This document shows positions 27,499-36,732 of a stretch of 64,000 bases of DNA, piece by piece. The notes beneath the pieces were generated by a model. The model ran no database searches. It had not been told where the DNA came from and saw only the letters and a list, made by a program, of their open reading frames with translations. The DNA is taken from contig NZ_LT629750.1 of NCBI RefSeq assembly GCF_900105125.1, positions 930,001 through 994,000 of the forward strand, read 5' to 3'. This DNA comes from Bradyrhizobium canariense (lineage in GTDB: Bacteria > Pseudomonadota > Alphaproteobacteria > Rhizobiales > Xanthobacteraceae). Position numbers and translations under genes: made by a program. The number at the start of each line of letters is the position of its first letter. The stretch's first letter is position 1.

Positions 27499-28248
27499 AT
27501 GGTTCGAGCCTCCCCTCCACGGCAATCTGTATCATTGGACGGCCTCAAAACCGGCGCGGATACCTATTCGAGCGCAATCGCGGACGCGCAGAACTACATG
27601 AACTGGGTGATCGATCAGTTCCGGCCGTATCTCAAGGGGCAAATCGTCGAGGTCGGGTTTGGGCACGGGCACTACAGCGAGATGCTCAGTGAGTTCGGGG
27701 ATTATTGGGGACTGGACCACGATCGCGACAGTGTCGAACGTGCCAAACAAACGATGCTTGGCCGGAACTTTGCCGTTTGCGACATTCTGGTCCGCGAGCA
27801 ACTGCGATCGCTGTTTCCCGAAGGGGTGGATGCCGTATTCAGCATCAATGTTCTCGAGCATATCGAGGACGATGCCACGGCCGTCGCCAACCTCGTCGAT
27901 GTATTGAAACCGGGCGGACATCTCCTGATCAGTGTCCCCGCGCTGATGTTGCTCTACAACGATCTCGATCGCCTGGCGGGTCACTGCCGTCGGTACACCA
28001 CCAAACGCTTGCACGATTTGCTGTCCGATCAGCCGGTCGAGATCCTTCGATTGAATTATTTTAATCCGGTCGGAGGATTGGGATGGTTTGCCAATCGATT
28101 GAAGCGGCACAATTCACTCAACGACGCCGCGGTTAACGGGCAGATTGCCCTGTTTGACAAATATATCGTTCCGGTCTCCCGCGCGCTTGATCCGCTCTCG
28201 CGTGGCTTCTTCGGCCAATCCGTTACCTGCATCGCGCGCCGTCTATGA
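27499..28248 (+). CDS. SAM-dependent methyltransferase (first in glycan cassette)
   Basis: A class I methyltransferase of 249 residues with motif I EVGFGHGHYSEML (51-63), an acidic end of strand 2 (WGLDHDRDSV), motif IV AVFSINVLEHIEDDATAV and LKPGGHLLISVPALMLLYNDLD. The C-terminal tail (LNYFNPVGGLGWFANRL) resembles methyltransferases found in cell-surface glycan and lipid loci. Its stop overlaps the next start in ATGA, so translation is coupled to the GT2 gene. The acceptor is unknown; modification of a glycolipid headgroup or sugar is inferred from the neighbours. Confidence 0.87.
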   Translation: MVRASPPRQSVSLDGLKTGADTYSSAIADAQNYMNWVIDQFRPYLKGQIVEVGFGHGHYSEMLSEFGDYWGLDHDRDSVERAKQTMLGRNFAVCDILVREQLRSLFPEGVDAVFSINVLEHIEDDATAVANLVDVLKPGGHLLISVPALMLLYNDLDRLAGHCRRYTTKRLHDLLSDQPVEILRLNYFNPVGGLGWFANRLKRHNSLNDAAVNGQIALFDKYIVPVSRALDPLSRGFFGQSVTCIARRL

Positions 28249-29111
28249 TTTCAGTGGTGATTCCTGCGCTGAATGAGCGCAATGCGATTGTTGAAACAGT
28301 CAACCGGGTCAATGCGGTGCTCAGCGGCGCTCAACTGACGCCCTACGAAATCATTGTGATCGATGATGGCTCAAGCGACGGCACCGGGCAGCTTGCCGAG
28401 CAGGCGGGGGCCAAGGTTCTCAGGCACCCGCACAATATTGGGTACGGCCGTTCGCTTAAGGACGGCATCTTCGCGGCAAAGTACGACGTGATCGTTATCA
28501 GCGATGCCGACGGTTCCTACCCGATAGAGGCAATTCCCAAGCTGGTTGAGCGTTTCAATCAGGGTTTTGACATGGTCGTTGGTGCCCGAACCGGTCCCAA
28601 CTATCGCGAGTCGATGCTCAAGTCGCCCTTGCGCGCGGTGCTGAAAATGATCGTCGAATTCACGGCCAACCGCGAGATTCCGGATATCAACTCCGGTCTG
28701 CGCGTGTTCCGACGGGAGGTTGCCGCCGGTTACTTCGGTCATGTCAGTGACCTGTTCAGCTTCACGACGTCACTCACGCTTGCCTATATGATGAATGCGA
28801 AATTCGTCGATTACATCAATATCGACTACAGTGAGCGAATTGGACGATCCAAGGTGCGCTTGTTTCGTGACTCGCTGCGTACCCTCCAATACGTCCTCGA
28901 GGCCGCCACCTATTACAATCCGTTGAAGATTTTTGTTCTGCTGGCGGTGATATGCCTTTCACTGGCCGTACTCTCGCTGGCCGGTGGCGTCATCTTTCAG
29001 GTCGTAAGCGGTTTTGTTCTTGGTGTTGGCGCGATCCTGCTAAGCATTCTTGTCGTCGCCATGGGACTGCTCGCCGTGCTTCTCAAGCAAATCATGAATC
29101 AGCGGTCATGA
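28245..29111 (+). CDS. GT2 glycosyltransferase, polyprenyl-phosphate type (DPM/GtrB-like)
   Basis: A family 2 inverting glycosyltransferase of 288 residues. The N-terminal catalytic domain shows SVVIPALNERNAIVETVNRV, IVIDDGSSDGT, the metal-binding SDADGSYP and MVVGARTG. Two C-terminal membrane helices (about 225-285) match enzymes that make polyprenyl-phosphate sugars, such as dolichol-P-mannose synthase or GtrB. A GT-C enzyme that could use such a donor is encoded at 31956 in the same cassette, which supports this reading. The start overlaps the preceding methyltransferase gene by 4 bases. Confidence 0.9.
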   Translation: MISVVIPALNERNAIVETVNRVNAVLSGAQLTPYEIIVIDDGSSDGTGQLAEQAGAKVLRHPHNIGYGRSLKDGIFAAKYDVIVISDADGSYPIEAIPKLVERFNQGFDMVVGARTGPNYRESMLKSPLRAVLKMIVEFTANREIPDINSGLRVFRREVAAGYFGHVSDLFSFTTSLTLAYMMNAKFVDYINIDYSERIGRSKVRLFRDSLRTLQYVLEAATYYNPLKIFVLLAVICLSLAVLSLAGGVIFQVVSGFVLGVGAILLSILVVAMGLLAVLLKQIMNQRS

Positions 29112-29133
29112 ACCGCACTCGTTTTTAACCGCG

Positions 29134-31038
29134 ATGTGCGGGATCGCAGGGCTTTTCTCTCGCGACGACCGCGCAGTTGACCGCGCAGCGATTACGGCAA
29201 TGTCGGCTGCCCTGGTTCATCGTGGTCCGGACGGAGAGGGGTTTTGGCTGGACGGCCCGATCGGCCTGGCTCACCGCAGGCTGGCCATTCGCGATCTCTC
29301 CGAATCCGGCCGCCAACCGATGCTCGATGCATCGGAGCGTATTGTGGTTACGTATAACGGAGAGCTCTACAACGACCAGGAATTGCGCGCGGAACTGGAG
29401 CGGGATTTCGGGTTCAGGTTCCGTAGCACCTGCGATACGGAAATTCTTCCCTATGCCTATCTGGCGTGGGGCGAGGCGATGTTCGAGCGGCTGGAAGGTT
29501 TCTTTGCGATCGGCCTTTGGGATCGGCAGGCGCAACGCCTTATCCTGGCGAGAGATGGCATTGGAATAAAGCCGCTCTACTATTTCGAAGATGACAACCT
29601 TGTCCTGTTCGCGAGCGAGGTGAAGGGGATATTCGCAAGCGGGAAAGTCGATGCGCAGCTCGATGCTGCCGCCCTGCATACGTTCCTCGCTGCAGGACAC
29701 CCCGGAACACGGCAAACCATCTTCAAACAGGTCAAACAGCTTCCGCCCGGCAGCGTCGTCAGCTTTACGAACAAAAACCGGGCCGAACGGCGGTTTTGGC
29801 GTCCGGTGCGTGCGCCGACGATCTCCGGCCTCGAGCGAGCCGTTGACCTGTTGCAATCGACGATTGAGACCGTCGTCAAGAGCCAAATGGTCAGCGATGT
29901 TCCGCTCGCCGTGCTGCAAAGCGGCGGTATCGACAGCTCGCTGATTACGCTCACGCTCGGGCGCCTCGGATTGAAACCTCCATTGTTCACGGCAGGTTTC
30001 ACTGAGAAAAGCCACGATGAAACGGATATTGCTCGGCAGATTGCCGCTTCCGCGGGATTGTCGCTCAGCGTCATCGACGGCGAAACAGGTGGCGATGTCG
30101 AAGCCGCGCTCCGATCGGTGGTGTATTATTTTGACGGACAGTGCGCGGATACGGGCGCGCTGGGATTTTACCATTTGGCAAGTGCGGTTCGAAAGCATTG
30201 CACCGTTGTCCTCTCCGGCGACGGCGGCGACGAGTTTTTCGGCGGGTACGACACCTATGCCGCGACCCGGATCGCGGAAGTTGCGCGTCATTTCGTTCCG
30301 CGAGGAGTCGCGGGAATGATCGGCCGGTTCGCTTATGATGCGGTCGGAAGTAACGAGAAGCGTCTACCGGCGGCCGCCCAGCTTGCACGCTTTGCCCTTG
30401 GCCTCAGCGAACCGGGGAATCGTCCTCACCTCCAGTGGCGACGGCTCGTTCCAACGTTCCTCGCAGAAAAGATTTATGGGCCCGAGATGTCGGATTTGGC
30501 GTTGGCCGATCCATTCTCCGAATATGCCGAATACTATTCCGAGCCACACGAAAAACTGCTTGATCGAGCGCTCAATGCCGACCAGAGATTTCATCTGCAA
30601 AGCGTGCTGGCCAAGGTCGATGCGATGAGCATGGCGCATAGTCTCGAAGTGCGAGTTCCGATCCTCGATCGGCGGGTCATGGACCTCGCCGGCGCGATGG
30701 ATATCTCGCTTCTCAATCCCTCGCCGAAGGGGCCGCCGAAATATGTGCTGCGCAAACTGGCGGAGCGTCTCGGAATGCCAAGATCGGCCGCATGGTCCCG
30801 CAAACGCGGCTTCAACGTTCCGATCGCTCAACTGATGCGACGAGGTGGCCTGCAGGCGATATGCGATCGTGTGCTCAATAAAGACGCCGATGTCTTTGCT
30901 CCCTATTTGAAGCCGGATCCAATCCGGGCGTTATGGAAGGATCATTTCGAGAGCAGGCACGACAATGCTTTTGCGCTCTGGCCGATTCTCACGCTCGGGA
31001 TTTGGAAAGCGGGGCTCGCAGCTCCGAACAACGTCTGA
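29134..31038 (+). CDS. asnB: Asparagine synthase-like glutamine amidotransferase
   Basis: A 634-residue AsnB-type enzyme. Cys2 is the N-terminal nucleophile (MCGIAGLFSR), followed by the glutaminase domain (ALVHRGPDGEGFW, RLAIRDLSESGRQPM, YNGELYN) and a C-terminal synthetase domain with PP-loop SGGIDSS (263-269) and SGDGGDEFFGGYDTY. In general metabolism it makes asparagine. In surface-glycan loci, such proteins usually amidate a carboxyl group, for example of a uronic acid. Placement between a GT2 gene and a methyltransferase gene makes the second role likely here, but the acceptor cannot be read from the sequence. It lies 22 bases after the GT2 gene. Confidence 0.88.
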   Translation: MCGIAGLFSRDDRAVDRAAITAMSAALVHRGPDGEGFWLDGPIGLAHRRLAIRDLSESGRQPMLDASERIVVTYNGELYNDQELRAELERDFGFRFRSTCDTEILPYAYLAWGEAMFERLEGFFAIGLWDRQAQRLILARDGIGIKPLYYFEDDNLVLFASEVKGIFASGKVDAQLDAAALHTFLAAGHPGTRQTIFKQVKQLPPGSVVSFTNKNRAERRFWRPVRAPTISGLERAVDLLQSTIETVVKSQMVSDVPLAVLQSGGIDSSLITLTLGRLGLKPPLFTAGFTEKSHDETDIARQIAASAGLSLSVIDGETGGDVEAALRSVVYYFDGQCADTGALGFYHLASAVRKHCTVVLSGDGGDEFFGGYDTYAATRIAEVARHFVPRGVAGMIGRFAYDAVGSNEKRLPAAAQLARFALGLSEPGNRPHLQWRRLVPTFLAEKIYGPEMSDLALADPFSEYAEYYSEPHEKLLDRALNADQRFHLQSVLAKVDAMSMAHSLEVRVPILDRRVMDLAGAMDISLLNPSPKGPPKYVLRKLAERLGMPRSAAWSRKRGFNVPIAQLMRRGGLQAICDRVLNKDADVFAPYLKPDPIRALWKDHFESRHDNAFALWPILTLGIWKAGLAAPNNV

Positions 31039-31051
31039 GCGAGCGCCAGTG

Positions 31052-31873
31052 ATGCCGGAGCCAGCGTCGACGCCGAACCTGAAGGATCAAACGATCGCTG
31101 ATTTTGGCGAGCAGTGGACGGCTTTCCGCGAAAATCCCGACTATTACGGTTCCGCTGAGCTGCTAGCTGATTTGTTTGGCCCGCTGCTTTCGCTCGACGA
31201 CATCAAAGGCAAGACCGTAGCCGACATTGGAAGCGGCACCGGGCGCATTGTCAACATGCTGCTTGATGTCGGTGCCAGCCGTGTGATTGCGGTTGAACCG
31301 TCGGCGGCAATGCGCGTCCTGAAGGAAAACACGATCGCGCGGGCTGACAAGATCGAATATCTCGCGCTGGCTGGCGACCAATTGCCTTCGGATCTCGATC
31401 TCGACTGCGTCGTTTCGATGGGCGTTCTGCATCATATTCCTGATCCCGCACCCGTCGTGCGAGCCGCTTTCAAGGCGCTGCGGGCAGGGGGACGCTGCAT
31501 CGTCTGGCTGTACGGGTACGAAGGCAACGAAACATATCTGTCGTTGGCGTTGCCGTTGCGCAAAGTAACCGTGTTGTTGCCGCACAAGATGCTGGTTGCT
31601 CTGTCATATATTCTCGAAATAGCGCTGACGACGTACATCGGACTCTGTCGGATATTTCCTCTTCCGATGCGATCCTACATGCGCGGGGTGCTTGCGAAAT
31701 TCACGCGCGAGGTTCGCCGTTTGACCATTTACGATCAGCTCAATCCTGCCTACGCGAAATACTATACGCGTGCCGAAGCCGAGGCATTGTTGTCCGAGGG
31801 TGGCTTTGCGGACGTCCAGCTTTATCACCGGCATGGCTACAGCTGGACCGTTTCAGGCGTTAAGCCAACGTGA
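31052..31873 (+). CDS. SAM-dependent methyltransferase (second in glycan cassette)
   Basis: A 273-residue class I methyltransferase. The conserved core is TVADIGSGTGRIVNMLLDVGAS (motif I), VIAVEPSAAMRVLKEN, DCVVSMGVLHHIPDPAPVV and ALRAGGRCIVWLYGYEGNE. Beyond the core lies a hydrophobic segment (KVTVLLPHKMLVALSYILEIALTTYIGL), which suggests membrane association. ATG 31052, 13 bases after the amidotransferase stop, is taken as the start; the open frame reaches back into asnB. It is not closely similar to the first methyltransferase of the cassette. The acceptor is unknown. Confidence 0.85.
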   Translation: MPEPASTPNLKDQTIADFGEQWTAFRENPDYYGSAELLADLFGPLLSLDDIKGKTVADIGSGTGRIVNMLLDVGASRVIAVEPSAAMRVLKENTIARADKIEYLALAGDQLPSDLDLDCVVSMGVLHHIPDPAPVVRAAFKALRAGGRCIVWLYGYEGNETYLSLALPLRKVTVLLPHKMLVALSYILEIALTTYIGLCRIFPLPMRSYMRGVLAKFTREVRRLTIYDQLNPAYAKYYTRAEAEALLSEGGFADVQLYHRHGYSWTVSGVKPT

Positions 31874-31955
31874 AGAGAGGTGGCTTCCTCAGTGCGGGTG
31901 GCCCTCGCCCCGCGGGTATGCCGACGAGCGCGATGCGGAAGATTTATAACGAGAC

Positions 31956-33650
31956 ATGAACGAGAATTTGAAAATGAGAAACCTGTTCGACAAACTGGAT
32001 AGCCGGTTGCCAGCGTTCGTTCGGATGGCAAATCCGATCGCCTGGAGTCTCATTTGGGTCGGCGCGATTGGCCTTGCGATGCTGGTCCACCTCGCTTTCC
32101 TGGTGCACTGGCCCGATCATTTTGTTCATGAGGATAGCGCTGCCTATCTCGATGAGGCTCAATCGATTCTGACAGGCCATTATGTGGACGATCCAGGCCG
32201 CCGACCGTACGGTGTCGCGTTGTTTCTGGTTTTGCTGTCCAAATTGTTTTCACCAAACATCTTGGTATTTGTCGTAGCCCAGCATTTGCTCTCTATTCTA
32301 TCGGCGATCCTGATTGCGGCGGCGGTGCGCTTTGCGGGGGCTCCGCGCATCTGTTCATTACTGGCTTTTTTCCTCGCAGCGCTTTACGGGCGGACTATTC
32401 ACTACGACAACACGGTAGGCGCGGAGACAATTTCGGTCTTCCTGATGAGCTTGCCTGTCTTCATTGCGTCGGGCGTAGCCTTCAGGAAGTGGCCACCGTT
32501 CCTCTCTGCGATAGCAATCGGATTGAGCCTTGGGGCCGCGATGCTTTGTCGATCGGCGACGGTCGGGGCGGCGGTCGTCATTCTGCTGTGGCTTGCGATG
32601 TCGGTGGATATCCGATGGATCCGCCGGCTCGGCGTCGTAGCGCTGGCCGGCGGTATTGCCGCGGCCGTGTATCTTGCTCCGAATGCAGTCAACAGGATCG
32701 TTGGAAAACATCCAGCCGGCAGTGAAAGCGTTGCGGTCATGGCATTCATCGTCGGTTATTCGGGCGATTTCGATCACGGGGTTCATCTCGACCGGAAAGC
32801 GCAGGCCCGGCAGTTTGTAAACGAAAAACGCGCTACTGACGGACCGTTAGGATGGGGAGTTGATACCGGCGAGTATCAATGGCCGTTCGGGGCGCTAAAT
32901 CTGATGCGCAGGCCGACCGACAGCGACGCCGATATTGAAAAGGTCGTGCGCGATATCTTTATCGAAACGTTGACAACGCCTTCGACGCTTTGGCGTCATC
33001 TCAGCAAGTATTTCGCCCGCGAAATGTACTTCCTGTTGTTTGATGGAAATGTCATCGCCCGCAAGGCGTCGGATCCCCAAGGCTACGAGTTTTTTGTCAA
33101 ACGTGATGCATTTCCATTTTTCAAAAGCCCGACCGGATTTAAGCCTGGAAGCCTGATATTTAACTATTATTCGCCGCCTAAGAAGCTGTCCTGGTTATTG
33201 CCTACGGCCACTAAACTGCAGGCAAGGCTGGATGCATTGATGACGTACGGCTATTTGCCTCGCCCTGACCGGGCGCCGCTTTGCTGTAGGCTGACGATTT
33301 CGAGTGAATACGACGACCTGCCGGGACCCATTCGATGGTTGTCGGCGTCCATGCTGATTTTGCTGGCAACGCTGCTTGTCGGTGAAGTCGTAGGTCGGTC
33401 AGGATGGCTGCCACCGTTACCCCGGAATCTGGTTGCTATCGGCACCTTGATGGTTCTGCTCGCGCTCATCAATGCCGCGTTTCCGGCGTTCCTCATCTAC
33501 GGCCTTAATCGTTACGCATATTGCGTGACACCGTTTATGGCCGGTGCAGCCGGCGTCCTTTTTGCCGTGCTGCTTGATCGGGTGAGGTTGATAGCCGTGA
33601 ACTGGCCTCGAGGTGTCCGAGCGATGTCGGTCGTAGAACAGGCCGGTTAA
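31956..33650 (+). CDS. GT-C fold membrane glycosyltransferase-like protein (GT39/ArnT-like)
   Basis: A 564-residue polytopic protein with about ten membrane segments. It has an early periplasmic acidic motif HEDSAAYLDEAQSILTG, which resembles the DE..Y motif of PMT/ArnT-type enzymes, and a large periplasmic domain (about 270-430). Such enzymes transfer a sugar from a polyprenyl-phosphate donor, which the GT2 enzyme of this cassette could supply. The base composition is lower in G+C than elsewhere in the window: counted lines 32221-32280 and 33121-33180 have 24 and 27 G+C of 60. This hints at foreign origin. The acceptor is unknown and the family call is moderate. Confidence 0.65.
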   Translation: MNENLKMRNLFDKLDSRLPAFVRMANPIAWSLIWVGAIGLAMLVHLAFLVHWPDHFVHEDSAAYLDEAQSILTGHYVDDPGRRPYGVALFLVLLSKLFSPNILVFVVAQHLLSILSAILIAAAVRFAGAPRICSLLAFFLAALYGRTIHYDNTVGAETISVFLMSLPVFIASGVAFRKWPPFLSAIAIGLSLGAAMLCRSATVGAAVVILLWLAMSVDIRWIRRLGVVALAGGIAAAVYLAPNAVNRIVGKHPAGSESVAVMAFIVGYSGDFDHGVHLDRKAQARQFVNEKRATDGPLGWGVDTGEYQWPFGALNLMRRPTDSDADIEKVVRDIFIETLTTPSTLWRHLSKYFAREMYFLLFDGNVIARKASDPQGYEFFVKRDAFPFFKSPTGFKPGSLIFNYYSPPKKLSWLLPTATKLQARLDALMTYGYLPRPDRAPLCCRLTISSEYDDLPGPIRWLSASMLILLATLLVGEVVGRSGWLPPLPRNLVAIGTLMVLLALINAAFPAFLIYGLNRYAYCVTPFMAGAAGVLFAVLLDRVRLIAVNWPRGVRAMSVVEQAG

Positions 33651-33818
33651 TTCCGCGGTGATGATGCCAGGGGTCGCCCATCCGAAGGTGAGGGGGGCGA
33701 TCGGCGTGTCCTTATCCGAAAATAGCATCGCGGCCGCGCGGAACCGTCTGTTGATCCGGCGCGGTCAGGGGGGCATTATCAGCCCGCATATTCGCGACCG
33801 GGGAGCCAGCACAAGGGA

Positions 33819-34586
33819 ATGAAACGGCCCGTAGTCGGCGTGATCGCCAACGCACATCACGTCGAAAATCGCTTCGCGACACAGATGGTCGGTGAACGAA
33901 ACCTCCGCGCCGTGGCGGAGGTCGCCGGTGCGCTGCCGCTGATGTTTGCGGGTTCACCTGAGATCACCGACATCGCCGCGTTGCTGGACGTCGTCGATGG
34001 CATCGTGCTGACCGGCGCCCGCGCCAATGTTCACCCGACACGCTTCCAAACCGAGCCATGCGTCGCACACGAACCTTACGACGTCCATCGCGACGAGGTA
34101 GCGCTGGCGCTATCGAAAGCTTGCGTCGCCCGTGGCGTGCCGTTGTTCGGTATTTGCCGTGGCCTGCAGGAAATGAACGTCGCCTTTGGCGGCTCGCTGC
34201 ATCCGGAAATTCGTGAATTGCCCGGGCGGATGAACCATCGGATGCCGCGGCTGGAGAATGGCGAAATTCATCCCGATCCCACGGTCGTCTTTGCCGACCG
34301 GCATGATGTCAGTCTCACCCCCGGCGGAGCGTTTGCAAAAATCCTGGGTTGCGAGACCATTCGCGTCAATTCGCTCCACGGGCAGGGCATTCTTGAACCG
34401 GGCAAGCGCGTCGTTGTCGAAGGCATTGCGGAAGACGGCACCATCGAGGCGATCCGGATCGCCGACGCGCCTGGCTTCGCGCTCGGAGTGCAATGGCATG
34501 CGGAGTATGATCCCCAGCGCAATCCCATCAACCGCGCGCTGTTCCAGGCGTTCGGCGAAGCGCTGCTGATGAGCCAGCGCCGCTAA
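33819..34586 (+). CDS. Gamma-glutamyl-gamma-aminobutyrate hydrolase family (class I amidotransferase, PuuD-like)
   Basis: A 255-residue class I glutamine-amidotransferase-like hydrolase. It has nucleophile Cys113 in FGICRGLQEMNVAFGG, the GIVLTGARANVHP oxyanion region, RVNSLHGQG, and His227/Glu229 in GVQWHAEYD, which complete the triad. PuuD-type enzymes release GABA from gamma-Glu-GABA in putrescine breakdown, but no other puu gene is near, so the substrate is open. The RBS is weak. The gene follows the glycan cassette after about 170 bases without a gene, and converges on the FAH/ketopantoate-reductase fusion gene. Confidence 0.88.
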   Translation: MKRPVVGVIANAHHVENRFATQMVGERNLRAVAEVAGALPLMFAGSPEITDIAALLDVVDGIVLTGARANVHPTRFQTEPCVAHEPYDVHRDEVALALSKACVARGVPLFGICRGLQEMNVAFGGSLHPEIRELPGRMNHRMPRLENGEIHPDPTVVFADRHDVSLTPGGAFAKILGCETIRVNSLHGQGILEPGKRVVVEGIAEDGTIEAIRIADAPGFALGVQWHAEYDPQRNPINRALFQAFGEALLMSQRR

Positions 34587-34597
34587 ATCTAGACCGC

Positions 34598-36427
34598 TCA
34601 AGCTGCCTTATTTACTTTCTCCACCTTCAAGCCGCCGCCTTCCAGCAGCATCACCTTATTGAGCAGCTTCACCAGCGCATAGACGGATTCGATCGCGGGC
34701 GCGGCCGTGTTGGTCAGTTTGGCCATTTCCAGGATCGAACCAATCAACGCCTCGGTTTCGAGCGAACGGCCGGCTTCCACGTCCTGCAACATCGATGTCT
34801 TGTGTGCGCCGACGGCTTCGGCGCCGGCGATACGTTTTTCGATGGTGACGCGGAAGGTAACGCCGAGTTTCTGTGCGATGTCCTGCGCTTCCTTCATCAT
34901 GGTCGCTGCGAGTTCGCGGGTCTCGGCGAACTGGCAAATGTCGACCAGCGTGGCATGGGTCAATGCCGAGATCGGGTTGAACGAAAGATTGCCCCATGCT
35001 TTCAGCCAGATCTCCGAGCGGATGTCGGGCAGCACCAACGATTTTAGTCCAGCCTTGATGAAGACGTCGTGCAATTCCTTGACCCGCGCGGTTTCCTTGC
35101 CGTCGAGCTCGCCGATCGGGAAGCGATCGCCCTCGACATGGTGGATCACGCCCGGGGCTGTTGCCGCCGCCGCCGGATAAACCACGCAGCCGATGATGCG
35201 GTTCGGATCGATATTCTTGGTGAGCACGCCCGAAGGATCGAGACTTTCCAGCCGGTGATTGTCGTATTGGCCGCCGAGCTTCTGGAAGTACCACCACGGC
35301 AGGCCGTTCTGCACTGTCAACACCACGGTATCCGGACCGAGCATCGAATCGATGTCCCGCACGACCTGGTCGAGGAAATGCGCCTTCACCGCCAGCACGA
35401 CGATATCCTGCTTTCCGGCCTCGGACGGCTTGCTGACGGCTTTCATCCTGGCGGTCTGGACCTTGCCGTCGTGCCATTCGAGTTTTAGTCCGCTCTTCTG
35501 GATCGCGGCGAGATGCGCGCCCTGATCGATCACGGTGACATTCTCGCCCGCGAGCGCGAATTTGGCCGCCAGCAATCCGCCGATGGCGCCGGCGCCGACC
35601 ACGCAGATCTTTTTCGGTTTGGGCGGCGCCCCCAACAGATACGGACTTGGCAACACCTGGTCGAAGACATTGCTAAGGCTGCCGACGCCGTCGATCACGA
35701 TGTCGACGACGTTATGGGCATCTCCCATCGTGCCGGCGCCGAGCGAGGTGCCGCAGGCGATGACGTCGCCCGGCATCAGCGTGACGTCCTTGGAGATGGC
35801 CGCGACCAGCTTGTGCGGCGGGAAAAACATGTCGGCGACCGGATAGTTCTGCCGCTCCTTGCCGTTGAGGATGGTCTTGATCGACAGCTTCATCGGATCG
35901 AGGCCGGTCGCAATGACAGGACCGAAAACGCCGAATGTATCGAAGCTCTTCGAACGCGCCCATTGCTCGAACGACTTGTCCTTGCGTAACAGATCAACCG
36001 CGGTGACGTCGTTCACGCAGGTATAGCCGAAGATATAATCGCCGGCTTCGGCCTCCGAGATGTTGAAGCATTTCTTGCCGATGACGACACCGAGTTCGCC
36101 CTCGTAGATGATTTTCCCGGCATAGGTAGCCGGACGCGCGATCGGCCGGTTCGCTGGCCAATAGGCGTTCGGTGCTTTCAGAAACCACAGTGGCTCCTTG
36201 GGCTGCTTGAAATCGTTCTTGGCCGCGAGCTGGTGGAAATTATTCCACAGACAGATCATCTTCGACGGCTCGCACGGCGTCAAAATCTGAACGCCGGAGA
36301 GTTTCAGCGTTTCGCCACTCGGCTTTGCGCCGGCGAACAGGTCGCCGGTATGGACCGCGATGGTATCGCCTTCCAGCGTACCGAAGCCCGTCTTCCCAGC
36401 CTGCTCAAAACGAATCCATTTTGCCAT
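34598..36427 (-). CDS. Fusion of FAH-family hydrolase and ketopantoate reductase-like domains
   Basis: One 609-residue frame carries two enzymes. Residues 1-265 are a fumarylacetoacetate hydrolase family domain, with PTYAGKIIYEGELGVVIG supplying metal ligands Glu109/Glu111, Asp140 in YTCVNDVTAVDL, and the conserved GDVIACGTSLGAGTM. From about 272 a ketopantoate reductase (ApbA/PanE) domain begins with the dinucleotide motif ICVVGAGAIGGLLAAKF, continues with VLAVKAHFLD and LTVQNGLPWWYF, and has the C-terminal helical domain SEIWLKAWGNLSFNPISALT. The domains are joined by a short Pro/Lys linker (LLGAPPKPKK). Reaction and pathway are unknown; a bifunctional hydrolase/NAD(P)H reductase acting on a 2-keto or beta-keto acid is plausible. 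Confidence 0.9.
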   Translation of the reverse strand: MAKWIRFEQAGKTGFGTLEGDTIAVHTGDLFAGAKPSGETLKLSGVQILTPCEPSKMICLWNNFHQLAAKNDFKQPKEPLWFLKAPNAYWPANRPIARPATYAGKIIYEGELGVVIGKKCFNISEAEAGDYIFGYTCVNDVTAVDLLRKDKSFEQWARSKSFDTFGVFGPVIATGLDPMKLSIKTILNGKERQNYPVADMFFPPHKLVAAISKDVTLMPGDVIACGTSLGAGTMGDAHNVVDIVIDGVGSLSNVFDQVLPSPYLLGAPPKPKKICVVGAGAIGGLLAAKFALAGENVTVIDQGAHLAAIQKSGLKLEWHDGKVQTARMKAVSKPSEAGKQDIVVLAVKAHFLDQVVRDIDSMLGPDTVVLTVQNGLPWWYFQKLGGQYDNHRLESLDPSGVLTKNIDPNRIIGCVVYPAAAATAPGVIHHVEGDRFPIGELDGKETARVKELHDVFIKAGLKSLVLPDIRSEIWLKAWGNLSFNPISALTHATLVDICQFAETRELAATMMKEAQDIAQKLGVTFRVTIEKRIAGAEAVGAHKTSMLQDVEAGRSLETEALIGSILEMAKLTNTAAPAIESVYALVKLLNKVMLLEGGGLKVEKVNKAA

Positions 36428-36660
36428 CTGCGACCTCCCGGAGAGTTAGGCCGCGTCGTTCAATCGCGCGGCCCTCACGTCATTGTAGTCTTCATCCGGG
36501 TACCCGCAATCATGCACTGCATCATGAGAAGGCGGTGGCTAGCCGCCCAACCAAATCATTGGGGCTGCCCGATGCGGTTAAAATGTTGATGTTGTGAATG
36601 AACGCGGCGTCGAGAACGTCGGCCCGCCGGGTGTCTCCGGAAGGAGACTGGCTGCAAAAT

Positions 36661-36688
36661 AAAAGGCGCTCCGTTCAGAGCGCCTTTT
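36661..36688 (-). terminator. Rho-independent terminator of glnA
   Basis: AAAAGGCGCTC, a CGTTCA loop, then GAGCGCCTTTT: an 11-bp perfect stem 45 bases past the glnA stop, with A/T runs on both sides, so it may act bidirectionally. The rest of the roughly 300-base gap between glnA and the FAH fusion gene (36428-36660) shows nothing else that I can identify. Confidence 0.88.
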
Positions 36689-36732
36689 GCATTTTTAAGC
36701 GTGATATTCGCGGGAGTTACCCGCGAATAAAA

